A DNA stretch of 37,904 nucleotides from Paulinella micropora (Eukaryota > Cercozoa > Imbricatea > Euglyphida), in contig BJOX01000211.1 of NCBI GenBank assembly GCA_009731375.1, positions 248,009-285,912 of the forward strand. The letters run 5' to 3'. Under the pieces are notes generated by a model. It ran no database searches, had not been told where the DNA came from, and saw only the letters and a list, made by a program, of their open reading frames with translations. Below, one piece after another: positions 11,984 to 23,575 of the stretch (within the stretch, counting starts at the first letter, position 1; each line of letters begins with the position of its first letter). Position numbers and translations under genes: made by a program.

Positions 11984-12890
11984 TGTATGTATGTGTGTAT
12001 GTATATGCCCGAGCAAACAACACTTTCCACCAGGTCCTTGTATGTATGTATGTATGTATGTATGTATGTATGTATGTATGTATGTATGTATGTATTTATG
12101 CATGTATATGCCCGAGCAAACAACACTTTCCACCAGGTCCTTGTATGTATGTATCTATCTATGTATCTATGTATGAATGTATGTATGTATTTATGTATGT
12201 ATATGCCCGAGCAAACAACACTTTCCACCAGGTCCTTGTATGTATGTATGTATGTATGTATGTATGTATGCATGCATGTATGTATGTATTTATGCATGTA
12301 TATGCCCGAGCAAAAAACACTTTCCACCAGGTCCTTGTATGTATGTATCTATCTATGTATCTATGTATGCATGTATGTATGTATTTATGTATGTATATGC
12401 CCGAGCAAACAACACTTTCCACCAGGTCCTTGTATGTATGTATGTATGTATGTATGTATGTATGTATGTATGTATGTATGTATGTATGTATGTATGTATA
12501 TGCCCGAGCAAACAAAACTTTCCACCAGGTCCTTGTATGTATGTATCTATGTACGTATTTGTGTATGTATATGCCCGAGCAAACAACACTTTCCATCAGG
12601 TCCTTGTATGTATGTATGTATGTATTTATGTATGTATGTATGTATGTATGTATTTATGTATGTATGTATTTATGTATGCATATGCCCGAGCAAACAACAC
12701 TTTCCACCAGGTCCTTGTATGTATGTATGTATGTATGTATGTATGTATGTATGTATGTTATGCTGCCCGAGCAAGCAACACACTTTCCATCAGGTCCTTG
12801 TATGTATGTATCTATCTATGTATGCACTTTCCATCAGGTCCTTGTATGTATGTATCTATGTATGTATGCACTTTCCACCAGGTCCTTGTA
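11497..12890 (+). repeat. Composite minisatellite: 35-bp core plus variable ATGT array
   Basis: A conserved core (TGCCCGAGCAAACAACACTT, then TCCACCAGGTCCTTG) recurs with CCCGAG at 11566, 11696, 11798, 11889, 12008, 12111, 12206, 12305, 12400, 12503, 12574, 12685 and 12766. Two truncated cores (GCACTTTCCAYCAGG) follow near 12825 and 12868. Between cores are ATGT arrays of about 35-95 bases with ATTT and ATCT variants. Units range from about 71 to 130 bp. The core lacks stop codons in the plus frames, so frames up to 624 codons stay open. The peptide changes frame from unit to unit, which argues against a real protein. Confidence 0.9.
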
Positions 12891-13137
12891 TGTATGTACG
12901 TATGTATGTATGTAAGGACGTACGTGCGTATGTATTTATGTATGTATGTATGCATGTATGTATGTATGCATTTATGTATGCATGTATGCATGTATGTATG
13001 TATGTATGTATGTATGTATGTATGCATGTATGTATGTATGTATGTATGTATGCATGTATGTACGTACGTACGTATGTATGTATGTATGCATGTATGTATG
13101 TATGTATGTATGTATGTATGTATGTATGTATGTATAT
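12891..13137. repeat. ATGT array
   Basis: This is a continuous ATGT array with GCAT and ACGT variants, ending at GTAAGCACTGTCTACTGCCA (about 13138-13158), a short unique island. Confidence 0.95.
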
Positions 13138-13159
13138 GTAAGCACTGTCTACTGCCATT

Positions 13160-13203
13160 CTTGTATATATATGTATATATATGTATATATATATATACAT
13201 GTG

Positions 13204-13237
<34 letters not shown>

Positions 13238-13256
13238 GTATTATGTATATATATAC

Positions 13257-13294
<38 letters not shown>

Positions 13295-13546
13295 ATGCAT
13301 GTATGTGTGTGTATGGGTGCATTGTATGTATGTGTGTATGGATGCATTGTATGTATGTATGTATGTATGTATGTATGTATGTATGGTAGGGCATCCTACA
13401 GGCCATTGTGATTCCTTGCAAATGCAAAGGTATGTATGTATGTATGTATGTATGTATGTATGTATGTATGCATGTATGTGTATGTATAAGTGTTTGTATG
13501 TATATATGTGTGTATATGTGTGTATGTATGTATGTATGCATGTATG

Positions 13547-13580
<34 letters not shown>

Positions 13581-13675
13581 TGTATTCATGTATGTATCCA
13601 TGTATGTATGTATGTGCATGTACATGTATGTGTGTATGTACATGTATGTATGTATGTATGCATGTATGTATGTAG
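13160..13675. repeat. TA, GT and ATGT arrays with unique islands
   Basis: A TA/ATAC block (13160-13270), a GT block (13270-13294) and ATGT arrays follow one another. Small islands include TATGGTAGGGCATCCTACAG with GCCATTGTGATTCC (13382-13430). Beyond the right end, TTTCACCTGGCAGTACGCCG leads to GTGCTTGA (13677-13723). No gene can be supported. Confidence 0.9.
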
Positions 13676-13721
13676 GTTTCACCTGGCAGTACGCCGACGA
13701 AGACCCTGTTCCTAGTGCTTG

Positions 13722-13723
<2 letters not shown>

Positions 13724-13759
<36 letters not shown>

Positions 13760-13887
13760 TCCCTCTCTCTCTCTCTCTCTATATATATATCTATCTATCT
13801 ATCTCTCTCTATCTATCTATCTCTCTCCCTCTCTTACCCCCCCCCCCCCTTTCCCCCCCCCCTTCCCCCCCCCCCCCCCCCCCCCCC
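13724..13887. repeat. CT array ending in poly-C
   Basis: CT dinucleotides with a short TA/TATC insert (13780-13820) lead to C homopolymers broken by TTT and TT (13839-13887). These run into a gap, so the C tracts may be artefactual. Confidence 0.85.
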
Positions 13888-14064
13888 NNNNNNNNNNNNN
13901 NNNNNNNNNNNNNNNNNNNNNNNNNNNNNNNNNNNNNNNNNNNNNNNNNNNNNNNNNNNNNNNNNNNNNNNNNNNNNNNNNNNNNNNNNNNNNNNNNNNN
14001 NNNNNNNNNNNNNNNNNNNNNNNNNNNNNNNNNNNNNNNNNNNNNNNNNNNNNNNNNNNNNNNN
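13888..14064. other. Assembly gap (177 N)
   Basis: Poly-C lies on both sides: 13871-13887 on the left and 14065-14076 on the right. Confidence 0.99.
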
Positions 14065-14076
14065 CCCCCCCCCCCC

Positions 14077-14479
14077 TTTGCCTCTCCTCCTTCACCCACC
14101 CACCACCCCACCCTCTAGGGGAAAATCAATAATTTTTTATGTAGACACAAGCAAGATCGCGCAGACAGTTTGTGTGTGTGAATTTTTATTTATTGTCGGA
14201 TAATTTGCATATTAAACGAATATGTATGACTTTCATATTCAAAATATGTATCAAAAAAATAAATGAAGAAGTAAAATAAAATAAAATAAAATAAAATGAA
14301 ACAATAAGATAAAATAACAATAAATCATAAAAAATATAATGAGAATAAATCATAGAAAACAATTAGTTGACATTGTCTGTATTATTGTTGCGTATGTAAG
14401 TGATTGCATGTGTTGTTGGTGGTGCGTTAGTAGATGTCGGTGCATGTGTTGTTGCGTATGCGAGTAACTATGTTAGTGA

Positions 14480-14511
<32 letters not shown>

Positions 14512-16525
14512 TTGTTGTTAGTATTCGTTTTTGTTGTTATATATGTTGTTGGCGTCGGTGTCTCTGTTGTTGTTGCTGCTGCTACTTCTTTGTGTGTGTA
14601 TATATGGGAAAGGAGGGGGGGGCGGGGGTGGAGGGTGCAACTAATTCAGAAAAACAATTTCTGACTGTAGAGTATCAAATTTGATACATTTACTACAGAT
14701 TAAGGTAGATTGAAAAATTCGAGTTCGCAGCAGTGATATATTAGCTAGGGTAGTGACGAGGTCGCAAGATGTGTAAACACTTACTGAACTAGCTAGATCT
14801 ATTTTTTTCCCACTATATTAGAATTTTTAAGGTAAACACTGTTTAAATATAAGATTTATCACACACTAGACACATAGAGGTATTAATATGAGGGTCGAAC
14901 GATCGGTCCTTTGATCTTTCACGTTTTCTGATTAAGCATTTCTTGTAATTAAATAAAATATGTGTGTATTTAGTGTAACTGCTGCACTGTCAAAAATGTT
15001 ACGTCTCTACTTCTGAACAATTAGGAACAATAAAAGAAAAAAAAGACCCGGAGTAACGCATTGGCAACATTAGTAGTAGTCATGACAATGGTAAGTAATA
15101 TTTATTTAATTCAGTATTAACTGAAACTTGAGTTTTAACTCTTAACGTAATTTCAGTCCACTCGAGTGGACTGAATCCACTCGAGTGGATGGGATCGTAA
15201 ATAGGCTTATTAATATCGTCAAGCAGATGATGTAACATTGTTCTGGAATGAGATATTAATCCGAATACGCCGTAAAGCATGTATTATATTAAAAAACATC
15301 TCTAGTTTATATTTCGCCTTTCTTCTGGTGTGAAAAGTGGCAAAACTGACTTGTAGAACGATTTGAGGCCCGGTGCCGCACTCGTTCATCATCTTTCAAG
15401 TTTTCATCACGGTTCCGACTATTAATATTTTTACCTGAAAATCTGTCACCGGTGAACTTGAAAGTCTATTTTTGATCACTGCCGCATGTGTTCAAGTTGT
15501 GAGTTTGGATCATAGTCAGTACAACCCTAAGTGATAGATACATACTGGCAACTTGCCGAAATCTTATTGAAAGTCTTCAAGTATGTGTGAGCAGGTTTTG
15601 TATACCGTTCAACTCCGACTCGGAAGCTTCAAGTAGCGGCTAATACAACGAACTCTTAATATTAATAGAGTAAGAACACTATGGCTGCTTCAAGTGAGTC
15701 CTGACTCAGTGGCCAGTGTGAGCAGGTGAAACTTGATACAAGTAAATAGCATGCTCAACTGTCATCACACCGGCACATACACATGAAGACAGGTGAACTG
15801 GCTGCCGGGCCGCCTGCTGTGAGTGTGCCACGGAGGCGTGACCTTGAGTATGTTTGCTGTCTGTATTTCCACACACACTGGTACTGGCGTTAAGACTAGT
15901 AGGAGTGACTTCCCCAATTCAAGTCGAGCTGTCGACCGTCACAAGTTCAGCACACACAAACTGTGACTCTTCCAAGAAATATAGGGAAATTCGAATTGTA
16001 AGTCTTGACTAACCGGGCCTCTGTGAGGAAATTACCAACCGGCATTCACTTGAATACACGTACACACACTGCTGTCATCATTTGACCCGAAATATTTCCG
16101 AGCCTCGGATCAGGAGGTCACCGGGCGCCTCAGGGAAATTTACAAAAAGACTCTGGATTAGTCTGGCAATTCCAGTTTATTCAGTACACTTGCATGACAG
16201 ACTACTACTTGTCCATTGCGAAAAAAACTTAACTATTTGAAAGATGATAAATTCTGAGACTCTGAAGGCTATCTATTCTAGTAATAACTCAGAGTCAACG
16301 AGAATATTTCAAGTTGTATTCTGGCAAGTTGTACTAGTTCAACTGGAGTTGTTGATGACAAGTCAGTCTGGGAAAAAATATAGCCTACGGTGAAAGTCAA
16401 TATTAATAAGTTAAACATTGCCATTTTACGTATTTAGGCATCATGGCACCCCCCCGGATAGCCAGTACTAGTAAAAAGTATCTTTTCCTGGTGATAGGTG
16501 CAGTGACCAGCTTGTTTTTCAGTAT
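14077..16525. other. Low-copy region without recognisable gene
   Basis: About 2.4 kb of non-simple, AT-rich sequence. It contains small arrays: AAAAT (about 14272-14297), GTT (about 14481-14510) and a G-rich stretch near 14610-14632. TTCAAGT/ACTTGAA words are frequent from about 15400 on, as are TATTAATA-type words. Stops are dense in all frames; the longest frames are 60-90 codons with no recognisable domain. It could be old transposon remains or intergenic or intronic DNA. Confidence 0.55.
15152..15190. other. Two adjoining perfect palindromes around CTCGAG
   Basis: A 24-bp perfect palindrome (15152-15175) is joined, sharing one base, to a 16-bp perfect palindrome ATCCACTCGAGTGGAT (15175-15190). 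Both have the same 12-base core CCACTCGAGTGG. The pair lies in otherwise ordinary sequence. It could be a duplicated binding site for a dimeric protein or a small cruciform. Confidence 0.85.
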
Positions 16526-16527
16526 TA

Positions 16528-16801
16528 TTGCTGTTGACATTCAAGACAACAAAAAAAATTGATTTTTCTGTTTTGGTTGGAATTTCAGTTTTGGTTAGAA
16601 CTTTGATTTTGGGTGAAAATTTGAATTTTTCAAATTAACGGCTATATTCGTCCGCAAAATATCGTAAATTTTCGCGAAATGTTACCGTTAAATTTGAAAA
16701 TTTGAATTTTTGTCACAAAAATGAAAAACTGTCACAAAAATGAAAATCTGACACAAAAATGAAAAACTAATTTTTGTTGTTGTCTTGAATGTCAACAGCA
16801 A
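16528..16801 (+). mobile_element. MITE copy 1, Tc1/mariner-like ends
   Basis: This 274-bp element has terminal inverted repeats beginning TTGCTGTTGACATTCAAGAC, and a TA lies immediately outside each end (16526-16527 and 16802-16803). The interior is AT-rich, with repeated CAAAAATGAAAA words and TTTCGCGAAA-like sequence. It has no open frame. A near-identical copy lies inverted at 18010-18281. The TA flanks suggest mobilisation by a Tc1/mariner-type transposase, but only the ends support this. Confidence 0.85.
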
Positions 16802-16876
16802 TATTTGTCCGGATTGGACCTGATGCCATTTATTCCTGGTCTGTTGCCGTTTTCCTTTTTGGCTTCACTGAGCTAA

Positions 16877-16908
16877 TATATAACCGCGAGACATCATTCT
16901 CATCAGTC
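16877..16908 (+). promoter_or_regulatory. TATA box and initiator-like pair (weak)
   Basis: TATATAA at 16877-16883 is followed by TCAGTC at 16903-16908, whose A lies 28 bases from the first T of the TATA. That is the canonical spacing for a metazoan core promoter. A short distance downstream is TTGGGGGCATTACACG, faintly like the region after an LTR. No coding sequence follows, so it may be a retroelement remnant or chance. Confidence 0.25.
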
Positions 16909-17545
16909 TTTTGAGGACTGTGTTTGGTTGTATTATTAATACCGACTTTTTACGAGCTATCGTTGGGGGCATTACACGTATATTTGCCTAATATTAATAT
17001 TTACCCAGGCTAATATTCATTTCCTGACTCGGGGAACCGTAAAAAGCGGTCAAGGGAAATAAAATGTGGGATATGGGGGAAATTTAGGCAATTGTCAACA
17101 TTTTCTAAAAAGCTAACAGGTAAAGCCTCCGCCGGAACTTATGATATTATTAATAATAAGTCACAAGTTATCGGAGGCTGTCAACAGCAGTTATAAACGG
17201 AACAACTACAAGTTATGACAGTTGATATTAATAAATTATCTAAACTGAAACTTGAAATGACTTGAATCACGTAGTAACGGAACTAAAAATAGAAGTGTAA
17301 ACTTGAAATACAAACTTGAAGAAACTCAGTTTAACACAATATTGATAATTTGGTCCGGTACAGTATTCAATTCCGATACCGGACGGTCCGTAGCCCGTTT
17401 GCAACAGCTTAGCGTGCATTAACGGTCACGGTCAGTTTATGTATTAATATTAATATGTCACCCAATAAAACCGTCACCAGTTTGAAACTTTAACCTTGAC
17501 ACAAAATGCCGCAACTTCACTGAGAAGAAAAGTGATGGTGGCAAT

Positions 17546-17613
17546 CATGATATTAATATCATCTCGTGACTCATTTCCATGATATTAATATTAATATCAT
17601 CTCGTGACTCATT
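17546..17613 (+). repeat. Tandem duplicate carrying AT-rich palindromes
   Basis: CATGATATTAATATCATCTC followed by GTGACTCATTT occurs twice. Copy one contains the 16-bp palindrome ATGATATTAATATCAT (17547-17562). Copy two carries an expanded 22-bp palindrome (17579-17600) formed by insertion of ATTAAT. Copy one also includes TGACTCA, an AP-1-like word, as does copy two. Confidence 0.8.
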
Positions 17614-18009
17614 TTCTGTAAATTTGCTGTTTCCCGTACCCGGCGGCAGCCTATATATCATTCCGAATGCTATGATAATACAGAACTTCGGAAGTCATGT
17701 TACTATGCTTTCAAAGCCGGATACTGCAGAGCTTGAAATGACATTTCATAATCGTAGCAGCTCAAATATTTGACAAGCCGATCCTGAACATTTAAATGAG
17801 TTTAGAGTTCGATGTTTTGCTACAGGTCTGCCACGTCACAGTGAGTGTAGAGACGGTGAATAGCCACATAACTGGCTAGATAATGCAAAGAATTGTGACA
17901 GTCAGACACTGGCCGTGACCTTCCACACATCATTTGAGAAATTTTAATCATGACGGAGTGTCCCTGATTGCCAGTTGTGGTCTTTGGCTTGCTCATCCAG
18001 GCCAAAGTA

Positions 18010-18281
18010 TTGCTGTTGACATTCAAGACAACAACAAAAATTAGTTTTTCATTTTTGTGTCAGATTTTCATTTTTGTGACAGTTTCATTTTTGTGACAAA
18101 AATTCAAATTTTCAAATTTAACGGTAACATTTCGCGAAAATTTACTATATTTTGCGGACGAATATAGCCGTTAATTTGAAAAATTCAAATTTTCACCCAA
18201 AATCAAAATTCCAACCAAAACTGAAATTCCAACCAAAACAGAAAAATCAATTTTTTTTGTTGTCTTGAATGTCAACAGCAA
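18010..18281 (-). mobile_element. MITE copy 2, inverted relative to copy 1
   Basis: This 272-bp element is the reverse complement of 16528-16801 with only a few changes. TA flanks both ends (18008-18009 and 18282-18283). The high identity implies recent activity, or correction by pairing with copy 1. Confidence 0.85.
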
Positions 18282-18283
18282 TA

Positions 18284-18392
18284 TTTTTAATATATTAATA
18301 AGTACAGACAGGAGGATTAAAATTTTTCTTCTTCTTTCTTCTTTCTTCCTTCTTGCTTCTTGCTTCTGCTTCTTCTTCTTCTTCTCTCTCTG

Positions 18393-18448
<56 letters not shown>

Positions 18449-19677
18449 TCTCTCTCTCTGTGTGTTTTGCTCTCCTGTCACCGTGAGGCGACAGGGGCTG
18501 GCTCTCGTTCTCTCGGTATGTATGAATATTTCAAGTTCTGCATACAACATACAAGTAATATGAATATGAACGCAGATCTGTTTACTTAGATATATACTAA
18601 TCATCTAATGCACATCCTATGTCAAGCTTAGCAGAGCTGAGTGACAACGACAACCATCCTAACTTCAGTTCATTCCACTTCATTACCCAAAAATATCAGG
18701 TGTTGGGTGTGTAAGTGCCACCCCAGGCAAGGGTTTTCAGTGCTCAACCCGAAATTGCGCGAAACCCTGTCAAAATACCGCCAGTCAAAACAGGAGTCCA
18801 AAAATACTCTCTGTCAAAAGTACCTCCGGTAAAAATACAATTTCGGGTGGTGTAGAAAAAACTCAGAAGAAGATAAAGAAGAAGAAGAAGAAGAGGAGGA
18901 GGAGGAGGAGGAAAACGAGGAGGAGGAGGAGGAGGAGGAGGAGAAGAAGAAGAAGAAGAAGAAGAAGAAGAAGAAGAAGAAGAAGAATTTGGAGTCGCCT
19001 GTTGTGATAAGCCTTTTCATTTGCTTGATCGGTCCTCATACTATTTTGAGTTTCAACTCTACCCTACGCGGAGAAACAGCTTTGTTGAGAAGCAGCTTTG
19101 CCCAACAAAAAATACTAACAGCGTGCCAGTATAGTTAGGATCAGCGCCAGGGTCTCAGTCATGCATCCCCTTGCCATAATTTTCCCCGTTTGTTCCTTAA
19201 GCAGCTGAACTCGGTCATGCATCCGGGGGCAAGGAGTCGCCGGATAATTACCCAGGTTGAGAAGAGCCAAAAACTGGACCCGATTACAAGCACACCGCAA
19301 AAATTGTCCGTTTTCATCGGCTTTTTTGAGCCCCCCTGTGAAACTCGCCGCAAATCACGAAGTCATTCAAATTTTGAAAAAATCGCAGAAGCTTGTCGTG
19401 ATTTTGCCCCGTAGTTGTTTAAGTTCAGCTAAGCTCATCTGCAGTCATAATTTCATGATTTCCCCGCTGTTGCGTAAGTTTCAGCTAAGCTGATTGGCAG
19501 CGCCGCAGGACGGACAAGAAACTGCACTATCAGCTGGATTCGCCTGCGTGTATAAACAGAATAAATATATTTGTACGATATAAGAGTGTGCCTATATACG
19601 CACATATTTATATTTTACAAAACAAATATATAGGTATGTATGTATGTATGTATGTATGTATGTATGTATTACATAGA
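18284..19677. other. Low-copy region with CT and AAG arrays
   Basis: It contains a CTT/CT-rich block (about 18325-18465), an AAG/AGG block (about 18858-18988), short degenerate repeats (ATACCGCC and GTACCTCC words near 18775-18825; a ~55-bp diverged unit at 19160-19500) and an ATGT array at 19634-19669. AATAAATATA at about 19560 resembles a poly(A) signal. Short frames show no domain. Confidence 0.5.
19160..19500 (+). repeat. Degenerate ~55-bp repeat with CAGCTAAGCT word
   Basis: At least three diverged units share GTCAT..ATTTTNCCCCG, then TTGTT..TTAAG and TCAGCTAAGCT or CAGCTGAACT. They lie near 19160-19212, 19396-19440 and 19443-19490. Two GTCATGCATCC words lie near 19159 and 19212. The repeat is old and of unknown nature. 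Confidence 0.5.
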
Positions 19678-20149
19678 GTTAGGGTCAGGGTCAGAGTTAG
19701 GGTTAGGGTTAGGGTTAGGGTTAGTGTTAGTGTTAGAGTCAGACCTGAAACTGGTTAGCGCAGGCATATGTTCTAATTGGAATAGGCTAGGGCAAGTGTT
19801 AGAATAAGGATTAGGGTTAGGGCTAGAATAGACCTGGGCCTGGTTAGCGCATGAGACGCATGCATAAGTTCTCATCGCCATAGGCTAGGAAACTGGCGTT
19901 AGGGTTAGGGTTAGGGTTAGTGTTAGGGTTAGGGCAAAACCTGGTATTGGTTAGCGCACGAGATGCAGGCATCTGTTCTTATCGGAATGGGCTAGGGTTA
20001 GTGTTAGAATAAGGATTTGGGTTTGGACTAAACCTGGAATCGGTTGGCGCACGAGACGCAGACATATGTTCTCAACGGAATAGGTCGGGAAACTGGCGTT
20101 AGGTTAGGGTTAGGGCCAGGGTTAGGGTTAGTGTTCGTGTTAGGGACCC

Positions 20150-20353
<204 letters not shown>

Positions 20354-20693
20354 CAGGTTAGGGTTATATTTAGACCAATCTGGAACTTGTTAGCGCCAGA
20401 GACGCGGGCATATGTTCTCATCGGAATAGGCTGCGAAACTGGCGTTAGGGTTAGGAATAGGACTAAACCTGCAACTGGTTAGCGCACGAGGCGCAGGCAT
20501 ATGTTTACATCGGCATTGGCTAGGGTTAGTGTTAGAAGTAGGGTTAGGGTTAGGGGTAGAATAGACCTGGAATTGGTTAGCGCAGGAGACGCAGGCATAT
20601 GTTCTCATCGCAAAAGGCTGCGCAATCGGTAACGCCATAGGCAATCCTGAACATATTGCATGGGAACAAATATAAGCTTATACTTACACATCT

Positions 20694-21232
20694 TTCCTTT
20701 CTTTCCTTCTTTCCTTTCTTCCATATATTTTCCGTCTTTCTTCCTTGTCGTTACATTATGTTATGTTATGTTATGTTTATGTTTGTGCTTATGTTTATGT
20801 TTATGTTTATGTTATGTTATGTTATGTTATGTTATGTTATGCTATGCTATGCTATGTTATGTTATGTTATGTTATGTTATGTTATGTTATGGTTATGTTA
20901 TGCTATGTTATGTTATGTTATGTTATGTTATGCTATGCTATACTATGTTATGTTATGCCATGTTACGTTATGTTATGTTATGTTATGTTATACTATGTTA
21001 TGTTATGTTATGTTATGTCATGTCATGTCATGTGTCATGTTATGTTATGTTATGTTATGTCATGTTATGTTATGTTATGCTATGCTATGTTATGCTATGT
21101 TATGCTATGCTATGTTATGTTATGTTATGTTATGTTATGTCATGTTATGGTATGTTATGCTATGCTATGCTATGCTATGTTATGCTATTTTATGCTATTT
21201 TATGTTATGTTAGGTTATGGTATGGTATGTTA
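20694..21232. repeat. CTTT/TTCC patch then TATGT pentanucleotide array
   Basis: A short TTCC/CTTT-rich patch (20694-20745) precedes about 475 bases of TATGT. TATGC, TATAC, CATGT and GGTTATG variants are clustered in it, as expected from local duplication. All frames are open with LCYVM-type periodic peptide, not a gene. Confidence 0.93.
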
Positions 21233-21296
21233 CCAGGGTTATGGGACGGCGAAACAGCCGCGGCTACCAAATAACAAGCGCACACACAAGAAGATG

Positions 21297-21422
21297 CATA
21301 CATACCTACATAACTACATACATACATACATACATAAATACATACATACATACATACATGCATACATGCATAGATACATACATACATACCATACATGCAC
21401 ATACATACATACATATATACAT

Positions 21423-21485
<63 letters not shown>

Positions 21486-21486
21486 T
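21297..21486. repeat. ACAT array then ACA trinucleotide array
   Basis: ACAT (about 21297-21424) is followed by (ACA/CAA)n (21424-21486). The latter would read as poly-Q in one frame but has no gene context. About 125 bases of unique sequence follow (21487-21610). Confidence 0.93.
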
Positions 21487-21610
21487 ACCTGCATCTACAT
21501 TTCCAGTTAATGGAAAAGAGCCCGCAGAATACCATGTACCGGTTTGCCTGCCTGTGTATGTATGAACGTATGTATATTTGCCTGCGTGCAGCGACATAAA
21601 GCACACAGCA

Positions 21611-21968
<358 letters not shown>

Positions 21969-22044
21969 NNNNNNNNNNNNNNNNNNNNNNNNNNNNNNNN
22001 NNNNNNNNNNNNNNNNNNNNNNNNNNNNNNNNNNNNNNNNNNNN
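21969..22044. other. Assembly gap (76 N)
   Basis: The gap separates the ACT array from a GA array. Confidence 0.99.
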
Positions 22045-22357
<313 letters not shown>

Positions 22358-22529
22358 AAGATAGATAGGTAGATAGTAGGTAGGTAGGTAGGTAGGTAGG
22401 TAGATAGGTAGGTAGATAGATAGACAGATAGACAGATAGATAGATAGATAGATAGATAAATAGATACATAGGTAGGCAGGTAGGTAGGTAGGTAGGTAGG
22501 TAGGTAGGTAGATAGATAGATAGATAGAT

Positions 22530-22605
22530 ATGAGACAGTACTTGCTTGGCCGCATCGACAAAAAAGGAAACTTATTACTGCACCAACTATCATCGACCTG
22601 TTTAC

Positions 22606-22606
<1 letters not shown>
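22530..22606 (+). repeat. Interspersed module C, copy C1
   Basis: TGAGACAGTACTTGCTTGGC (extra left part, only here) is followed by AAAGGAAACTTATTACTGCA and CCAACTATCATCGACCTGTT. Both sides are GATA-type repeat. Confidence 0.75.
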
Positions 22607-22682
<76 letters not shown>

Positions 22683-22710
22683 AAGGTAGGTAGGTAGGTA
22701 GGTAGGTAGG

Positions 22711-22799
<89 letters not shown>

Positions 22800-22801
<2 letters not shown>

Positions 22802-22842
22802 AAGGAAACTTATTACTGCACCAACTAATATCGACCAGTTTA
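22800..22842 (+). repeat. Interspersed module C, copy C2
   Basis: AAAAGGAAACTTATTACTGC, then ACCAACTAATATCGACCAG between GATA arrays. It differs from C3 by one base. Confidence 0.75.
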
Positions 22843-22861
22843 GATAGATAGATAGATAGAT

Positions 22862-22933
<72 letters not shown>

Positions 22934-22986
22934 GTAGATAGATAGGTAGATAGATAGGTAGATAGGTAGATAGGTAGATAGATAGG

Positions 22987-23018
<32 letters not shown>

Positions 23019-23031
23019 GAGATAGAGAGAT

Positions 23032-23072
23032 AAAAGGAAACTTATTACTGCACCAACTAATATCGACCTGTT

Positions 23073-23075
<3 letters not shown>
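23032..23075 (+). repeat. Interspersed module C, copy C3
   Basis: This is the same unit as C2, ending ATCGACCTGTTTAGATAGAT. Confidence 0.75.
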
Positions 23076-23139
<64 letters not shown>

Positions 23140-23197
23140 GTACGTAGGTAGATAGATAGGTAGATAGGTAGGTAGGTAGGTAGGTAGGTAGATAGAT

Positions 23198-23575
<378 letters not shown>

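Larger units (their letters stand above)
16804..18007. other. Low-copy segment between the two MITEs
   Basis: About 1.2 kb of AT-rich sequence is enclosed by the inverted MITE pair. It contains a TATA-plus-initiator-like site (16877-16908), a duplicated palindrome (17546-17613), several CTTGAA words and many TATTAATA words. Short frames (17579-17773 plus, 17820-18026 minus) have no recognised domain. Confidence 0.5.
22360..23272. repeat. GATA/GGTA matrix with C modules
   Basis: This array alternates GATA and GGTA blocks, each about 30-150 bases long, and three C modules interrupt it at similar distances (about 230 bases apart). The order GATA - GGTA - GATA - C repeats, which suggests tandem duplication of a unit of about 230 bases. 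Confidence 0.9.

Noticed and set aside
11497-12890. CRISPR-like array (regular core, variable spacers)
   Set aside because: Spacers are all low-complexity ATGT, not unique sequences, there are no cas genes and the context is eukaryotic. A composite minisatellite explains it.
11041-12915. Open frame of 624 codons on the plus strand
   Set aside because: It passes through TA, poly-C, a 10-N gap and ATGT arrays, the peptide is periodic (CMYV), and other frames and the minus strand are open too. It is a by-product of stop-free repeats.
16890-16985. LTR end and primer-binding site at TTGGGGGCATTACACG
   Set aside because: It lacks a match of useful length to a tRNA 3' end, no second LTR is seen within the window, and no gag/pol-like frame follows.
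17579-17773. 64-codon frame with mixed composition
   Set aside because: It starts inside a palindromic duplication, has no recognised family and no splice context, so it is not reported as a gene.
21424-21486. Poly-glutamine coding tract
   Set aside because: (CAA)n has no gene context and is flanked by ACAT repeat. It is another microsatellite.
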